From Falsiphaeobacter marinintestinus (GTDB taxonomy: Bacteria > Pseudomonadota > Alphaproteobacteria > Rhodobacterales > Rhodobacteraceae), in assembly GCF_007923355.1 (NCBI RefSeq), contig NZ_VOGO01000013.1, forward strand, positions 1-64,000: DNA of 64,000 nucleotides. The letters are read 5' to 3'. The notes under the pieces were generated by a model. That model searched no databases. It was not told the DNA's origin and saw only the letters and a list, made by a program, of their open reading frames with translations. Positions 20,035-28,157 of the stretch are shown here, in pieces (position 1 is the first letter of the stretch; each line of letters starts with the position of its first letter). The position numbers and the translations under genes were made by a program.

Positions 20035-21077
20035 CACGGCCCAACACGATGATGGCGCTTGAGAAATCGAGGGCCGAGGAAGGGCTGTGGATGGTGCAGG
20101 CACCGGTGCCCGAGATCGGGCCGGATGATGTGCTGATCCGGGTGAAAAAGACCGGGATCTGCGGCACGGATGTGCATATCTGGCAGTGGGATGACTGGGC
20201 GCAAAAGACGGTGCCGGTGCCGATGATCACGGGGCATGAATTTGCCGGTGAGATTGTCGAACTTGGTCGTGATGTGGACGATTTGCAGATCGGTCAGCGG
20301 TGCAGCGGCGAAGGGCATCTGATCGGGCATCACTCGCGTCAGGTCCGGGCGGGCAAGTTTCATCTGGATCCCGAAACCAAGGGAATCGGCGTGAACGTGC
20401 GGGGCGCGTTTGCCGAATACCTGCGACTGCCTGCGTTCAACGTGGTGCCGCTGCCGGATGAAATCCCGGATAAGATCGGCGCGATTCTGGATCCGCTGGG
20501 GAACGCGGTGCACACGGCGCTGAGTTTCGATCTGATCGGCGAGGATGGGCTGATCACCGGGGCCGGGCCGATCGGGATCATGGCGGCGGCGGTGGCGCGC
20601 CATGTTGGCGCGCGAAACGTGGCGATCACGGATGTGAACCCGGACCGGCTGGCGTTGGCCGCTCGGGTCGCGGATGTGCGGACTGTGGATGTCGGGCGCG
20701 AAGATCTGCGTGATGTGATCGCTGAACTGGGTATGAAACAGGGGTTTGACGTCGGGCTGGAGATGTCAGGCAATGCCCGCGCGTTCGATCAGATGGTCGA
20801 GGCGTTGGTGATGGGCGGGCGGATCGCGATGCTGGGCATTCCGCCGGGAAAGACCCCGGTCGACTGGACCCGGATCGTGTTCAAGGCGCTGACGATCAAG
20901 GGTGTCTATGGGCGTGAGATTTTTGAGACCTGGTACAAGATGATCGCGATGTTGCAGAACGGGCTGGACGTGTCGGCGGTGATTACGCATGAATTTCCGG
21001 CAGTGGATTTTGCCGATGGGTTTGCGGCGATGATGTCGGGAAAAAGCGGCAAGGTTGTTTTGGATTGGGGCGGGTGA
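20031..21077 (+). CDS. tdh: L-threonine 3-dehydrogenase
   Basis: Tdh oxidises L-threonine to 2-amino-3-oxobutyrate with NAD. The 348-residue zinc-alcohol-dehydrogenase-fold protein has the catalytic zinc region [37 protein letters not shown] and the NAD motif [23 protein letters not shown]. The structural-zinc lobe is different from the E. coli enzyme: the stretch after GEGHL reads [16 protein letters not shown] and has lost all four cysteines. From memory this is common in alphaproteobacterial Tdh. The start codon overlaps the kbl stop. A hairpin at 21076-21094 follows. Confidence 0.94.
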   Translation: MTRPNTMMALEKSRAEEGLWMVQAPVPEIGPDDVLIRVKKTGICGTDVHIWQWDDWAQKTVPVPMITGHEFAGEIVELGRDVDDLQIGQRCSGEGHLIGHHSRQVRAGKFHLDPETKGIGVNVRGAFAEYLRLPAFNVVPLPDEIPDKIGAILDPLGNAVHTALSFDLIGEDGLITGAGPIGIMAAAVARHVGARNVAITDVNPDRLALAARVADVRTVDVGREDLRDVIAELGMKQGFDVGLEMSGNARAFDQMVEALVMGGRIAMLGIPPGKTPVDWTRIVFKALTIKGVYGREIFETWYKMIAMLQNGLDVSAVITHEFPAVDFADGFAAMMSGKSGKVVLDWGG

Positions 21078-21094
21078 GGGGGCGCTGCCCCCTC
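21076..21094 (+). terminator. Hairpin at the end of tdh
   Basis: GAGGGGGC and GCCCCCTC form a perfect 8-bp stem with loop GCT that begins inside the tdh stop codon. Only CTTGG follows, so it is a weak terminator or an RNA-end stabiliser. Confidence 0.5.
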
Positions 21095-21116
21095 TTGGCC
21101 GGTGGCCAATTCACCC

Positions 21117-21142
21117 CCGGGATATTTTGAGCAAGAGGAAAT
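21117..21142 (+). repeat. Copy of the dispersed GGATATTT-CAAGAGG motif
   Basis: GGGATATTTTGAGCAAGAGG directly precedes the cysteine-synthase-like gene and supplies its ribosome site. It is the same motif as on the minus strand near 4318, 16787 and 31104. Confidence 0.45.
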
Positions 21143-21146
21143 GGGT

Positions 21147-22109
21147 ATGGCGTCAGCGGCGGGATCTGTTCTTGAGGTGATTGGCGGGACACCGTCCGTC
21201 TGGCTGGATCGGATGGTGGCGCGGCGCGGCCTGGAGGGGCGGATTCTGGCCAAGCTGGATTATCTGAACCCCGGGTTTTCCAAAAAGGACCGGGCCGCGC
21301 TGGGGATTATCGAAGCGGCCGAGTCGGACGGGTCGTTGGCGCCGGGCCAGACGGTTGTCGAGTTGACCAGCGGAAACATGGGCACCGGGCTGGCGATTGT
21401 TTGCGGGGTCAAGGGGTATCCGTTTGTTGCCGTCATGAGCCGCGGGAATTCAGTAGAGCGCGCGCGGATGATGGCGGCGCTGGGCGCCGAAGTGGTTCTG
21501 GTGGAGCAGGCGCCGGGGAGTGTTCCCGGTGAAGTGTCGGGCGCGGATTTGGCGCTGGTGGAGATTGAAGCCCGACAAATCACCGCAGAGCGGGGCGCGT
21601 TCAGGGCAGACCAGTTTCGCCATCCGGGCAATCCGGCGGCGCACGCGCAAACCACAGGGCCGGAATTGTGGGCGGAGTCTGGCGGCAAGCTGACGGCATT
21701 TGTCGACTTCGCCGGGTCGGGCGGGACCTATGCCGGGACAATACGGGCGTTGAAAAGGGTGAACCCGGGCTTGCGCGGTTATGTTCTGGAGCCTGCGGGG
21801 GCAGCGGTGCTGTCGGGGCAGGTTGCATCAGACATGGCGCATCCGATTCAGGGGGGCGGTTATGCGATGCCGGAGTTGGATTTGATGGCGGATGTTCCGG
21901 TCGATGGGTATCTGCAGATCGGCGGGGACGTGGCGCGGGATACTGCGCGGGCGTTGGCGCGCGAAGAGGGGATCTTTGCCGGGTTTTCTGCCGGGGCCAA
22001 TGTGGCAGCGGCACTGGAGTTGCTGACCGGGCCCGAAAGGGGGGGCTGCATTGGCGTGATTATTTGCGATAGCGGGCTGAAATACCTGTCGACCGATCTT
22101 TGGGCTTAG
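21147..22109 (+). CDS. Cysteine-synthase-family PLP enzyme
   Basis: The 320-residue protein belongs to the beta-replacing PLP enzymes (CysK/CysM fold type II). The PLP lysine lies in LNPGFSKKDRAALG near residue 40 and the phosphate-side substrate loop is LTSGNMGTGLAIVCG. The glycine-rich PLP phosphate site appears as FAGSGGTYAGTIRAL, and FAGFSAGANVAAAL follows. It is more distant than housekeeping CysK, so the acceptor could be another nucleophile than sulfide. ATG 21147 was chosen because GAGG lies seven bases upstream. The gene overlaps the end of the convergent phosphatase gene by four bases. Confidence 0.82.
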   Translation: MASAAGSVLEVIGGTPSVWLDRMVARRGLEGRILAKLDYLNPGFSKKDRAALGIIEAAESDGSLAPGQTVVELTSGNMGTGLAIVCGVKGYPFVAVMSRGNSVERARMMAALGAEVVLVEQAPGSVPGEVSGADLALVEIEARQITAERGAFRADQFRHPGNPAAHAQTTGPELWAESGGKLTAFVDFAGSGGTYAGTIRALKRVNPGLRGYVLEPAGAAVLSGQVASDMAHPIQGGGYAMPELDLMADVPVDGYLQIGGDVARDTARALAREEGIFAGFSAGANVAAALELLTGPERGGCIGVIICDSGLKYLSTDLWA

Positions 22110-22834
22110 GGCGTCAGCGGCGACCGACCGTCGTCTTTCAGCAACCAGCAATCTGTGCCTTCGAATACAGCCGGGTGTAGTGGGCGACCATAGCCTGCGC
22201 CGCCATCCAGATCGATCCGGTTGCCGAAATGTTGCGGGTGGTCCAGCGCAGTGTGGCCGTGGATGATAAGCCTTGGGTGTTGGGTGGTGTCGTCAAGGAA
22301 AGGCTCGCGGATCCAGACGAGGTCGTTTTCGGATTGCTCGTCCAGCGGGATACCGGGGCGGATGCCAGCGTGAACGAACAGCAAATCGCCGGCCTCGTGA
22401 CTGAGGGACAGACCGCGCAGAAAATCGACATGCGTTTGCGGGACGGCCTGTTTCGCGATCTGGTGCACGTCTTCCAACCGGGTTCGCTCGGGGAAGGTGA
22501 CACCGTATGAGGCCAGAGTTTCGATGCCGCCGATCCGGTCGTGAAGCCAGTGATAGCCAACCAGCATGTGAGGGTCGTGGCGCGGCGTGTCCTGCATGAA
22601 CCATTCAAACATTCGGTCATGGTTGCCTTTCAGGAAGGTCCACGGCTTACCGGCAGATTGCCCGGCAATCAGGCGGTCTATCACCCCTTTGCTGTCTGGT
22701 CCGCGATCTGTGTAATCGCCCATGAACACGATGTGTGCGTCGGGGCCGCCATCGGCAGCGATCAGCTCCAGCGCGCGGTCAAGCATTTGGGTTTGTCCGT
22801 GGATATCGCCCACGGCGTAAATTGGATCGGTCAT
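22106..22834 (-). CDS. Metallophosphoesterase, PPP-type protein phosphatase
   Basis: The 242-residue protein has the complete binuclear metal centre of the calcineurin-like family: GDIHGQ (residues 8-13), GDYTDRGPDSKG near 39-50, GNHD near 70, a later HAGIRPG and HGHTALDHP. The GDYTDRG and GNHD spacing matches bacterial Ser/Thr protein phosphatases and diadenosine tetraphosphatases; the target is not known. It ends convergent with the PLP-enzyme gene, the two stops overlapping, and reads towards it from the LysR side. Confidence 0.88.
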   Translation of the reverse strand: MTDPIYAVGDIHGQTQMLDRALELIAADGGPDAHIVFMGDYTDRGPDSKGVIDRLIAGQSAGKPWTFLKGNHDRMFEWFMQDTPRHDPHMLVGYHWLHDRIGGIETLASYGVTFPERTRLEDVHQIAKQAVPQTHVDFLRGLSLSHEAGDLLFVHAGIRPGIPLDEQSENDLVWIREPFLDDTTQHPRLIIHGHTALDHPQHFGNRIDLDGGAGYGRPLHPAVFEGTDCWLLKDDGRSPLTP

Positions 22835-22862
22835 GATGAAATCGCCTGTTGAGTCGCCCCTG

Positions 22863-23837
22863 TCATGCCTGAGACGCGGGATCAGGAAAAGGGGCTATGC
22901 CGGATGGGTCATCGATTTTTTCGAGGGCATCGACGATCTGCTGCCGCAACCAGCAATGAACCGGGTTTTGACTGCTGCGTTTGTGCCAGACGAGGACCAG
23001 ATTGACGGCAGGCACCAGGACAGGTGGATCATAGATGCTGAGGCCGATACGAGGCGCCATGAAGGCGGCGATCTGCGCAGGTACCAGAGCGATCATGTTG
23101 CTGGACGCAACACAGAGACAGACACCGGCGAACGTGGGCAAGGTCATGGCGACGTTTCTGCGACGTCCGATGCGGGCGAGTGCGGCATCGCCCATCATGT
23201 GAAGCTGACCCTCGGGCGAATGAGCGACATGGGGCAGACCGCAGAACAGATCGAGCGGGATCTGATCGCCCTTGCCAGTGTGTATATGGGTCAGGTCAGG
23301 ATGGTCAGGGCGGGCAATGGCGACAAAGGTTGATCTGTGCGCGGTTTGGTGGTCGATCCAGTCCGGAAAATCACCTTCGGGAAGGATCGCCATATCGACG
23401 TTGTGCTGATCGATAGACCGGATGTGGCTGTCCGGAACAAGGTCTACCTGCTGAAGCCGGATGCCGGGTGCACTCCGGGACACCCTGTCCGCCAGATGCG
23501 GCATAAGCAAAACGCTGTAGAAATCGCTCCCCGAGATCCGGATGGTCATGGATGCTTTCTGCGGATCAAACGTTGCGTTGCCCGATAGCAGTTGTTCGGT
23601 CTGCTCCAATACGGCACGCAAAGGGTCGCGCAACGCTCCGGCATAATCTGTGGCAACCATCTTGCGGCCCTGACGGATCAGGATCGGGTCACCCAGCGCA
23701 TCCCTGAGGCGGGCGAGTGCAGCGGATACCGCCGGTTGAGACAGGCCGACACGCTGACCGGCACGCGTGGTCGACCGGGTTTCAAGCAGGGCATCCAAGA
23801 CCTGAAGCAAGTTGAGGTCGAAGCTTGATAAATTCAC
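22863..23837 (-). CDS. LysR-family transcriptional regulator
   Basis: The 324-residue protein starts with the LysR winged HTH (residues 5-65; LNLLQVLDALLETRSTTRAGQRVGLSQPAVSAALARLRDALGDPILIRQGRKM) and has a periplasmic-binding-like effector domain. The FDLNLLQVLDALL opening is typical of the NodD/LinR-like branch. It is divergent from a small membrane-protein gene, with 116 bp between starts. An ATGAG-N4-CTCAT inverted repeat at 23876-23889 in that interval could be its site. The target is not known. Confidence 0.9.
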   Translation of the reverse strand: MNLSSFDLNLLQVLDALLETRSTTRAGQRVGLSQPAVSAALARLRDALGDPILIRQGRKMVATDYAGALRDPLRAVLEQTEQLLSGNATFDPQKASMTIRISGSDFYSVLLMPHLADRVSRSAPGIRLQQVDLVPDSHIRSIDQHNVDMAILPEGDFPDWIDHQTAHRSTFVAIARPDHPDLTHIHTGKGDQIPLDLFCGLPHVAHSPEGQLHMMGDAALARIGRRRNVAMTLPTFAGVCLCVASSNMIALVPAQIAAFMAPRIGLSIYDPPVLVPAVNLVLVWHKRSSQNPVHCWLRQQIVDALEKIDDPSGIAPFPDPASQA

Positions 23838-23875
23838 AGGACAAATTCCAGAGATATCAACAATCTATTTTCAGT

Positions 23876-23889
23876 ATGAGTAATCTCAT
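23876..23889. promoter_or_regulatory. Inverted repeat in the LysR/membrane-protein divergent region
   Basis: ATGAG-TAAT-CTCAT is a perfect 5-bp-arm inverted repeat 39 bp upstream of the LysR start. Size and position fit a LysR recognition site, but the arms are short. Confidence 0.3.
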
Positions 23890-23953
23890 GCCAGTTTTTC
23901 AAGAAATATATCGCTCGCCGGCTGGGCGGGTGTTTCAGAAGAAAGGGAACATC

Positions 23954-24352
23954 ATGACCGGAGTTGCACGTTATTTCATGATTACAGGCGTTTTGTCGGT
24001 TCTGGCAGGCATGATCTGGGGGATCCAGATGTCGGCCAGCGGAGATCACGGTCTGTCACCTGCGCATGCGCACCTGAACCTGTTGGGCTGGGTCACCTGT
24101 GCCATTTATGCGGTCTATTATCATGTGGTGCCGACGGCGTCCGACGGCCCCGTGCCGGTTGTGCATTTGGCAGTGACAGTATCCGGGCTGATCCTGATTG
24201 TGCCTGGGATTGTCATGGCATTGACCGGGCAGGGCGAAACACTGGCCAAGCTTGGGTCGGTGTTGTGTTTGCTATCGATGGTGATCTTTAGCTTTGTTGT
24301 TCTGAAAGGGGCACCATCGCGGGTCAGTAGTCAGGCGGCAAAGGCGTCCTGA
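23954..24352 (+). CDS. Small membrane protein with HAHLNLLGW motif
   Basis: The 132-residue protein has about four membrane segments (residues 8-27, 38-60, 68-90 and 98-118). HAHLNLLGW at 38-46 and H57 resemble a pair of transmembrane helices in haem-copper oxidase subunit I relatives (HxH-x2-LLGW). The histidines might bind haem or metal, but a full oxidase core is absent. ATG 23954 has AAGGGA upstream; an in-frame extension upstream lacks a signal or motif. The gene overlaps the convergent cupin gene by 22 bp and is divergent from a LysR gene. Confidence 0.65.
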   Translation: MTGVARYFMITGVLSVLAGMIWGIQMSASGDHGLSPAHAHLNLLGWVTCAIYAVYYHVVPTASDGPVPVVHLAVTVSGLILIVPGIVMALTGQGETLAKLGSVLCLLSMVIFSFVVLKGAPSRVSSQAAKAS

Positions 24353-24930
24353 CCGTCGTGGATACGATAGGAGTCGGTGCCGATATCCCCGCTCCAGCGC
24401 CATAGGGCGATGACGCCTTCGGGGCCGGTCTGGCAGGCGTGGGGCAGATAGGTTGAATGATGTACTGCGTCGCCCGGGCCCAGCAATTTGCGCGTGTCGC
24501 CTGCTGTCCACAGCGCGCTGCCGGCAACGATGACATAGGTTTCAGCGGCGGCGTGAGAATGCAGGGCATAGCGCAGATTGGGGCGCTGGTAATAAATTCC
24601 CGCCCGCAAATGCCCTGAATAGACAGGAGAGTCCGGCCCCATCAGGTCGCACACGGCATAGATTTCCAAGTCCTTGGTGCGCGCTTTTCGGGCCACGGGG
24701 TTGACGCCCCAAGGGAGCTTGTCATGCGCCGCCAACATGGATGCGGCGCAGGGGTGAGGCGAGGCGAAAAGAAGCGTTCGGATCGCTTCGGAATCAGAAA
24801 AGTCAGCGGGGGCGGTGCCGGCAAATGCCGCGCTGGCCAGAGTTTGGGCGGTTTCTTGCGCTTCAGTGCGGTCTTCAGTGCGAAAGGCATCAGCCATTTC
24901 GTTCAGAAATGATCGAATCACGTCGGACAT
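24331..24930 (-). CDS. Putative dimethylsulfoniopropionate lyase, cupin type
   Basis: The 199-residue protein matches the DMSP-lyase cupin family (DddL/DddQ/DddW/DddK), which cleaves DMSP to dimethyl sulfide and acrylate. The C-terminal cupin shows H124-x-H126-x3-E130-x-Y132 in LHSHAAAETYVIVAG, followed by GPGDAVHHSTYLPHACQT with H164, and IALWRWSGDIGTDSY. These are the expected metal ligands and the catalytic-type tyrosine. The start at 24930 has GGGAG upstream. No acrylate-processing genes (acuI, prpE) are next to it. The subfamily cannot be settled by eye, and a non-DMSP cupin remains possible. Confidence 0.72.
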   Translation of the reverse strand: MSDVIRSFLNEMADAFRTEDRTEAQETAQTLASAAFAGTAPADFSDSEAIRTLLFASPHPCAASMLAAHDKLPWGVNPVARKARTKDLEIYAVCDLMGPDSPVYSGHLRAGIYYQRPNLRYALHSHAAAETYVIVAGSALWTAGDTRKLLGPGDAVHHSTYLPHACQTGPEGVIALWRWSGDIGTDSYRIHDGQDAFAA

Positions 24931-24975
24931 ACGGTTTCTCCCTGCTGAAACCCGATTCCGCATGATCTAAGAAGC

Positions 24976-25010
24976 AAAAGGCCGCCGCAGCTAGCTGCGC
25001 GGCGACCTTT
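24976..25010 (-). terminator. Intrinsic terminator of serA
   Basis: On the minus strand AAAGGTCGCCGC pairs with GCGGCGGCCTTTT (one mismatch) around GCAGCTAGCT, itself able to fold. A short U-run follows. It lies 26 bp beyond the serA stop. Confidence 0.85.
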
Positions 25011-25035
25011 CAGATGTCGTTTTTCAGAGGTGCGA

Positions 25036-26631
25036 TCAGGCCACGTCGAACTGGAGCGGGCGCACTTGCTGGAACATGCCGGTCTTGCACAGCTTTTCGA
25101 TAATCGGCGCAGGCACCACGGCATCGACATACAGCAGCGCGATGGCGTCACCGCCTTGGGCGTTCCGGCCCAGCGTGAAGTTCGCGATGTTGACGCCGTT
25201 CTCACCCATCGTCTGGCCCAGCATACCGATGATGCCGGGGACATCTTCGTTGGTGGTGTACAGCATATGCGAGCCGATCTCGGCATCGATATTGATGCCC
25301 TTGATCTGGATGAAGCGCGGTTTGCCATCGCTGAACACAGTACCCGCAATCGAACGTTCGCGCGATTCGGTGACAACGGTCAGCTTGATATAGCCGTCAA
25401 AGGCGCCCGACTTGTCCTGATTTGTGGTCGAGATCTTGATGCCGCGTTCTTTGGCGATTACCGGCGCCGAGACCATGTTTACGTCCGGGTTCACGGCTTT
25501 CATGATCCCTGCCACGACCGAACAGTTCAGCGCGTCTAGGTTCATTTCGGACACCGAACCATCATAGAGGATGTTGATCGCCTTGATCGGCTCATCCGTC
25601 ATCTGGCCGATGAAGCTGCCGAGATGGCCGGCCAGTTGAACCCAGGGGCCCATGACTTTGGCTTCTTCGGCAGTCACCGATGGCATATTCAGGGCGTTCT
25701 CAACGGCACCGGTCAGCAGATAGTTCGACATCTGTTCGGCGACCTGAAGGGCGACGTTTTCCTGGGCTTCCGAAGTTGCCGCGCCCAAATGCGGGGTACA
25801 CACCACGTTGGGCAGGCCGAACAGAACGTTTTCCTTGGCCGGTTCAACACTGAACACGTCAAAGGCGGCGCCCGCAACGTGGCCGGATTTCAGCATGTCT
25901 GCCAGCGCCTCTTCGTCAACCAGACCGCCGCGGGCACAGTTGATAATGCGCACGCCTTTCTTGGTCTTGGCCAGATTTTCACGGCTCAGGATATTTGCTG
26001 TCTGCTCGGTAAACGGAACGTGCAGGGTTATGAAATCGGCGCGTTTCAGCAGGTCGTCGAGTTCAACTTTTTCAACGCCCATCTTGTTGGCCTTCTCTTC
26101 GCTCAGGAAGGGGTCATAAGCGATGACTTTCATGCGCAGGCCGCGGGCCCGGTCGCAGACAATCGATCCGATGTTGCCGGCACCGATGACACCAAGGGTT
26201 TTGGCGGTCAGTTCAACCCCCATGAACTTGGACTTTTCCCATTTGCCGGCGTGGGTCGAGGCACTCGCCTCGGGGATCTGGCGGGCAACGGCGAACATCA
26301 TCGCAACGGCATGTTCTGCCGTGGTGATGGTGTTACCGAAAGGCGTGTTCATCACGATCACGCCTTTTTTCGACGCGGCGGGCTTGTCGATATTGTCGGT
26401 TCCGATCCCGGCGCGGCCAATGACCTTCAGGTTGGTTGCGTTTTCGAGGATCTTTTCGGTCACCTTGGTGGCCGAGCGGATGGCCAGACCGTCATACTGG
26501 CCAATGATTTCGGCCAGCTTGTCTTTGTCCTTGCCCAGATCGGGCTGGAAATCGACGTCGATTCCGCGATCACGGAATATCTGAACGGCGGCTTCGGAGA
26601 GTTTGTCAGAGATGAGTACTTTGGGGGCCAT
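25036..26631 (-). CDS. serA: D-3-phosphoglycerate dehydrogenase
   Basis: SerA catalyses the first step of serine synthesis, 3-phosphoglycerate to 3-phosphohydroxypyruvate. The 531-residue protein is the long form: catalytic and NAD domains (GVIGAGNIGSIVCDRARGL near residue 145; NCARGGLVDEEAL near 230), an intervening domain, and a C-terminal ACT domain (MLYTTNEDVPGIIGMLGQTMGENGVNIANFTLGR). The start at 26631 (MAPKVLISDKLSE) is the family start; the frame is open 15 codons upstream. It follows serC on the same strand after 126 bp that hold two perfect palindromes. serB lies nearby on the plus strand. Confidence 0.97.
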   Translation of the reverse strand: MAPKVLISDKLSEAAVQIFRDRGIDVDFQPDLGKDKDKLAEIIGQYDGLAIRSATKVTEKILENATNLKVIGRAGIGTDNIDKPAASKKGVIVMNTPFGNTITTAEHAVAMMFAVARQIPEASASTHAGKWEKSKFMGVELTAKTLGVIGAGNIGSIVCDRARGLRMKVIAYDPFLSEEKANKMGVEKVELDDLLKRADFITLHVPFTEQTANILSRENLAKTKKGVRIINCARGGLVDEEALADMLKSGHVAGAAFDVFSVEPAKENVLFGLPNVVCTPHLGAATSEAQENVALQVAEQMSNYLLTGAVENALNMPSVTAEEAKVMGPWVQLAGHLGSFIGQMTDEPIKAINILYDGSVSEMNLDALNCSVVAGIMKAVNPDVNMVSAPVIAKERGIKISTTNQDKSGAFDGYIKLTVVTESRERSIAGTVFSDGKPRFIQIKGINIDAEIGSHMLYTTNEDVPGIIGMLGQTMGENGVNIANFTLGRNAQGGDAIALLYVDAVVPAPIIEKLCKTGMFQQVRPLQFDVA

Positions 26632-26674
26632 GGGTTTGGTCCTTGTTCGAAAGTGCAGGATAGGGGCGGAACGC

Positions 26675-26723
26675 AAAAATCTTCGCCGAAGATTTTTTGG
26701 GGGAGAATTTTCGACGAAAATTC
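26675..26723 (-). repeat. Two perfect palindromes between serC and serA
   Basis: AAAAATCTTC-GCC-GAAGATTTTT occupies 26675-26697 and the 19-bp GAATTTTCGACGAAAATTC occupies 26705-26723, seven bases apart. Each can form a hairpin in the serC-serA transcript. Similar palindromes are, from memory, repeated between genes of Rhodobacterales. They may weaken serA expression or stabilise the serC mRNA. Confidence 0.6.
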
Positions 26724-26757
26724 TGTGTCCGCCCCGTTTTGAGCTTGTGGGTGGTGA

Positions 26758-27897
26758 TCAGGCTGCGATCTCGGCCTCGAAGGCGTGCGCCAACCAGGGC
26801 AGCAGGGCTTCGATATCCGAGGTTTCAACAGTCCCGCCGCACCAGATCCGCAAGCCAGCAGGGGCGTCACGATAGGCTCCGATGTCGTATGCGACGCCTT
26901 CGGTTTCCAGGCGTTTGGCGATGGCCTTGGCAAAGGCGGCGCCATCGGTGATGCGGTCATCGGTGAATTTCAGGCAGACGCTGGTATTTGACCGAGTGGC
27001 GTCGTCCTCGGCAAGGTTCGCGATCCAGTCATGGGTGTCGCAGAAGTCAAAAATCGCCTGTGCATTGGCGTCCGCGCGAGCCATCAGGCCTTGCAACCCA
27101 CCGACCGAACGCGCCCAGTCTAGCGCGAACAAGTAATCCTCGACTGCCAGCATCGAGGGCGTGTTGATGGTTGCGCCGGTAAAGATACCGTCGATCAGCT
27201 TACCGCCTTTGGTCAGGCGAAAGATCTTGGGCAGGGGCCACGCTGGGGTATAGCTTTCCAGGCGTTCAACGGCGCGTGGGCTGAGCACGATCACACCGTG
27301 GGCCGCTTCGCCGCCCAGAACCTTTTGCCAGCTGAAAGTCGTCACATCCAGCTTGTCCCATGGCAGATCCATGGCAAAAGCAGCCGATGTGGCGTCGCAG
27401 ATGGTCAGGCCCGCGCGGTCATCGGCAATCCAGTCGCCGTTCGGCACGCGGACGCCCGAGGTGGTGCCGTTCCATGTGAACACGACATCATTGTTGAAAT
27501 CGACTGAGGCCAGATCAACAAGATCGCCATAATCTGCGGTTTTCACGTCGGCGTCGATTTTTAGCTGTTTGACCACGTCAGTGACCCAGCCCGCGCCAAA
27601 GCTTTCCCAAGCCAGAAGCTCGGCCTTGCGTGCGCCCAGCATGGACCACAGCGCCATTTCCACAGCGCCGGTATCAGAGGCCGGGACGATTCCGATCTTG
27701 TAATCAGCGGGGATGCCCAGGATTTCGCGGGTACCTTCAATGGCGGCCTTCAGCTTGTCCTTGCCAACAGCGGCACGGTGCGAACGGCCCAAAGCGGCAT
27801 CAGCCAGCTTGTCCAGGGTGAATGTGGGGGGTTTGGCACAGGGGCCAGAGGAAAAACGCGGGTTTGCCGGCCGCGTGGCCGGAGCTTGGTTTGCCAT
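26758..27897 (-). CDS. serC: Phosphoserine aminotransferase
   Basis: SerC transfers an amino group from glutamate to 3-phosphohydroxypyruvate, the second serine step, with PLP. The 379-residue protein is of the alphaproteobacterial type: [17 protein letters not shown] at the start, [31 protein letters not shown], and the PLP lysine in [26 protein letters not shown]. The start at 27897 has AAGGA seven bases upstream; in-frame codons further upstream fall in the RNA leader. The leader at 27898-27960 resembles the serC motif. serA follows in the same direction. Confidence 0.96.
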   Translation of the reverse strand: MANQAPATRPANPRFSSGPCAKPPTFTLDKLADAALGRSHRAAVGKDKLKAAIEGTREILGIPADYKIGIVPASDTGAVEMALWSMLGARKAELLAWESFGAGWVTDVVKQLKIDADVKTADYGDLVDLASVDFNNDVVFTWNGTTSGVRVPNGDWIADDRAGLTICDATSAAFAMDLPWDKLDVTTFSWQKVLGGEAAHGVIVLSPRAVERLESYTPAWPLPKIFRLTKGGKLIDGIFTGATINTPSMLAVEDYLFALDWARSVGGLQGLMARADANAQAIFDFCDTHDWIANLAEDDATRSNTSVCLKFTDDRITDGAAFAKAIAKRLETEGVAYDIGAYRDAPAGLRIWCGGTVETSDIEALLPWLAHAFEAEIAA

Positions 27898-27960
27898 CGG
27901 TGTTATCCTTACAGATATATGCCCTTCGTTGGGGAAGGGTGTCCCACCGCCGGACCTAAA
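27898..27960 (-). promoter_or_regulatory. serC-type RNA leader
   Basis: Directly upstream of serC the minus-strand RNA can form a hairpin CCCTTC/GAAGGG (27922-27939) and a second hairpin GTCC/GGAC (27941-27955). CGGTG in the loop of the second (27945-27949) can instead pair with CACCG (27898-27902), right beside the start codon, enclosing the AAGGA ribosome site. This matches the serC motif described in Alphaproteobacteria, a presumed cis-regulator of serC-serA. The ligand, if any, is not known to me. Confidence 0.7.
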
Positions 27961-28012
27961 GGGCGCACCTGCGAACCGCAAGACCGAAAATGTCAAAGAA
28001 CCGCCGCCCTAA

Positions 28013-28037
28013 GCGACAATTGCGACATCCTTGTCGC
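28013..28037. other. Inverted repeat between serC and the cytochrome gene
   Basis: GCGACAA and TTGTCGC form perfect 7-bp arms around an 11-base spacer, in the divergent region between serC and the cytochrome gene. It may be an operator or part of the serC transcript start region. Confidence 0.3.
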
Positions 28038-28157
28038 CTATCGGAAACTTGGGCTCAACATCCCCCAGGCCTGACCGCACAAGAGAAAGTGTGAATTCTT
28101 ACACAGTTTGGGATAAGGTTAATGTGTTAGGTTCATTGGAAAAGGGAGGACGAACAC

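Noticed and set aside
28087-28105. Operator GTGTGAATTC-TTACAC before the cytochrome gene
   Set aside because: The outer GTGT/ACAC match but the inner bases do not pair symmetrically; it is too weak to list as a site.
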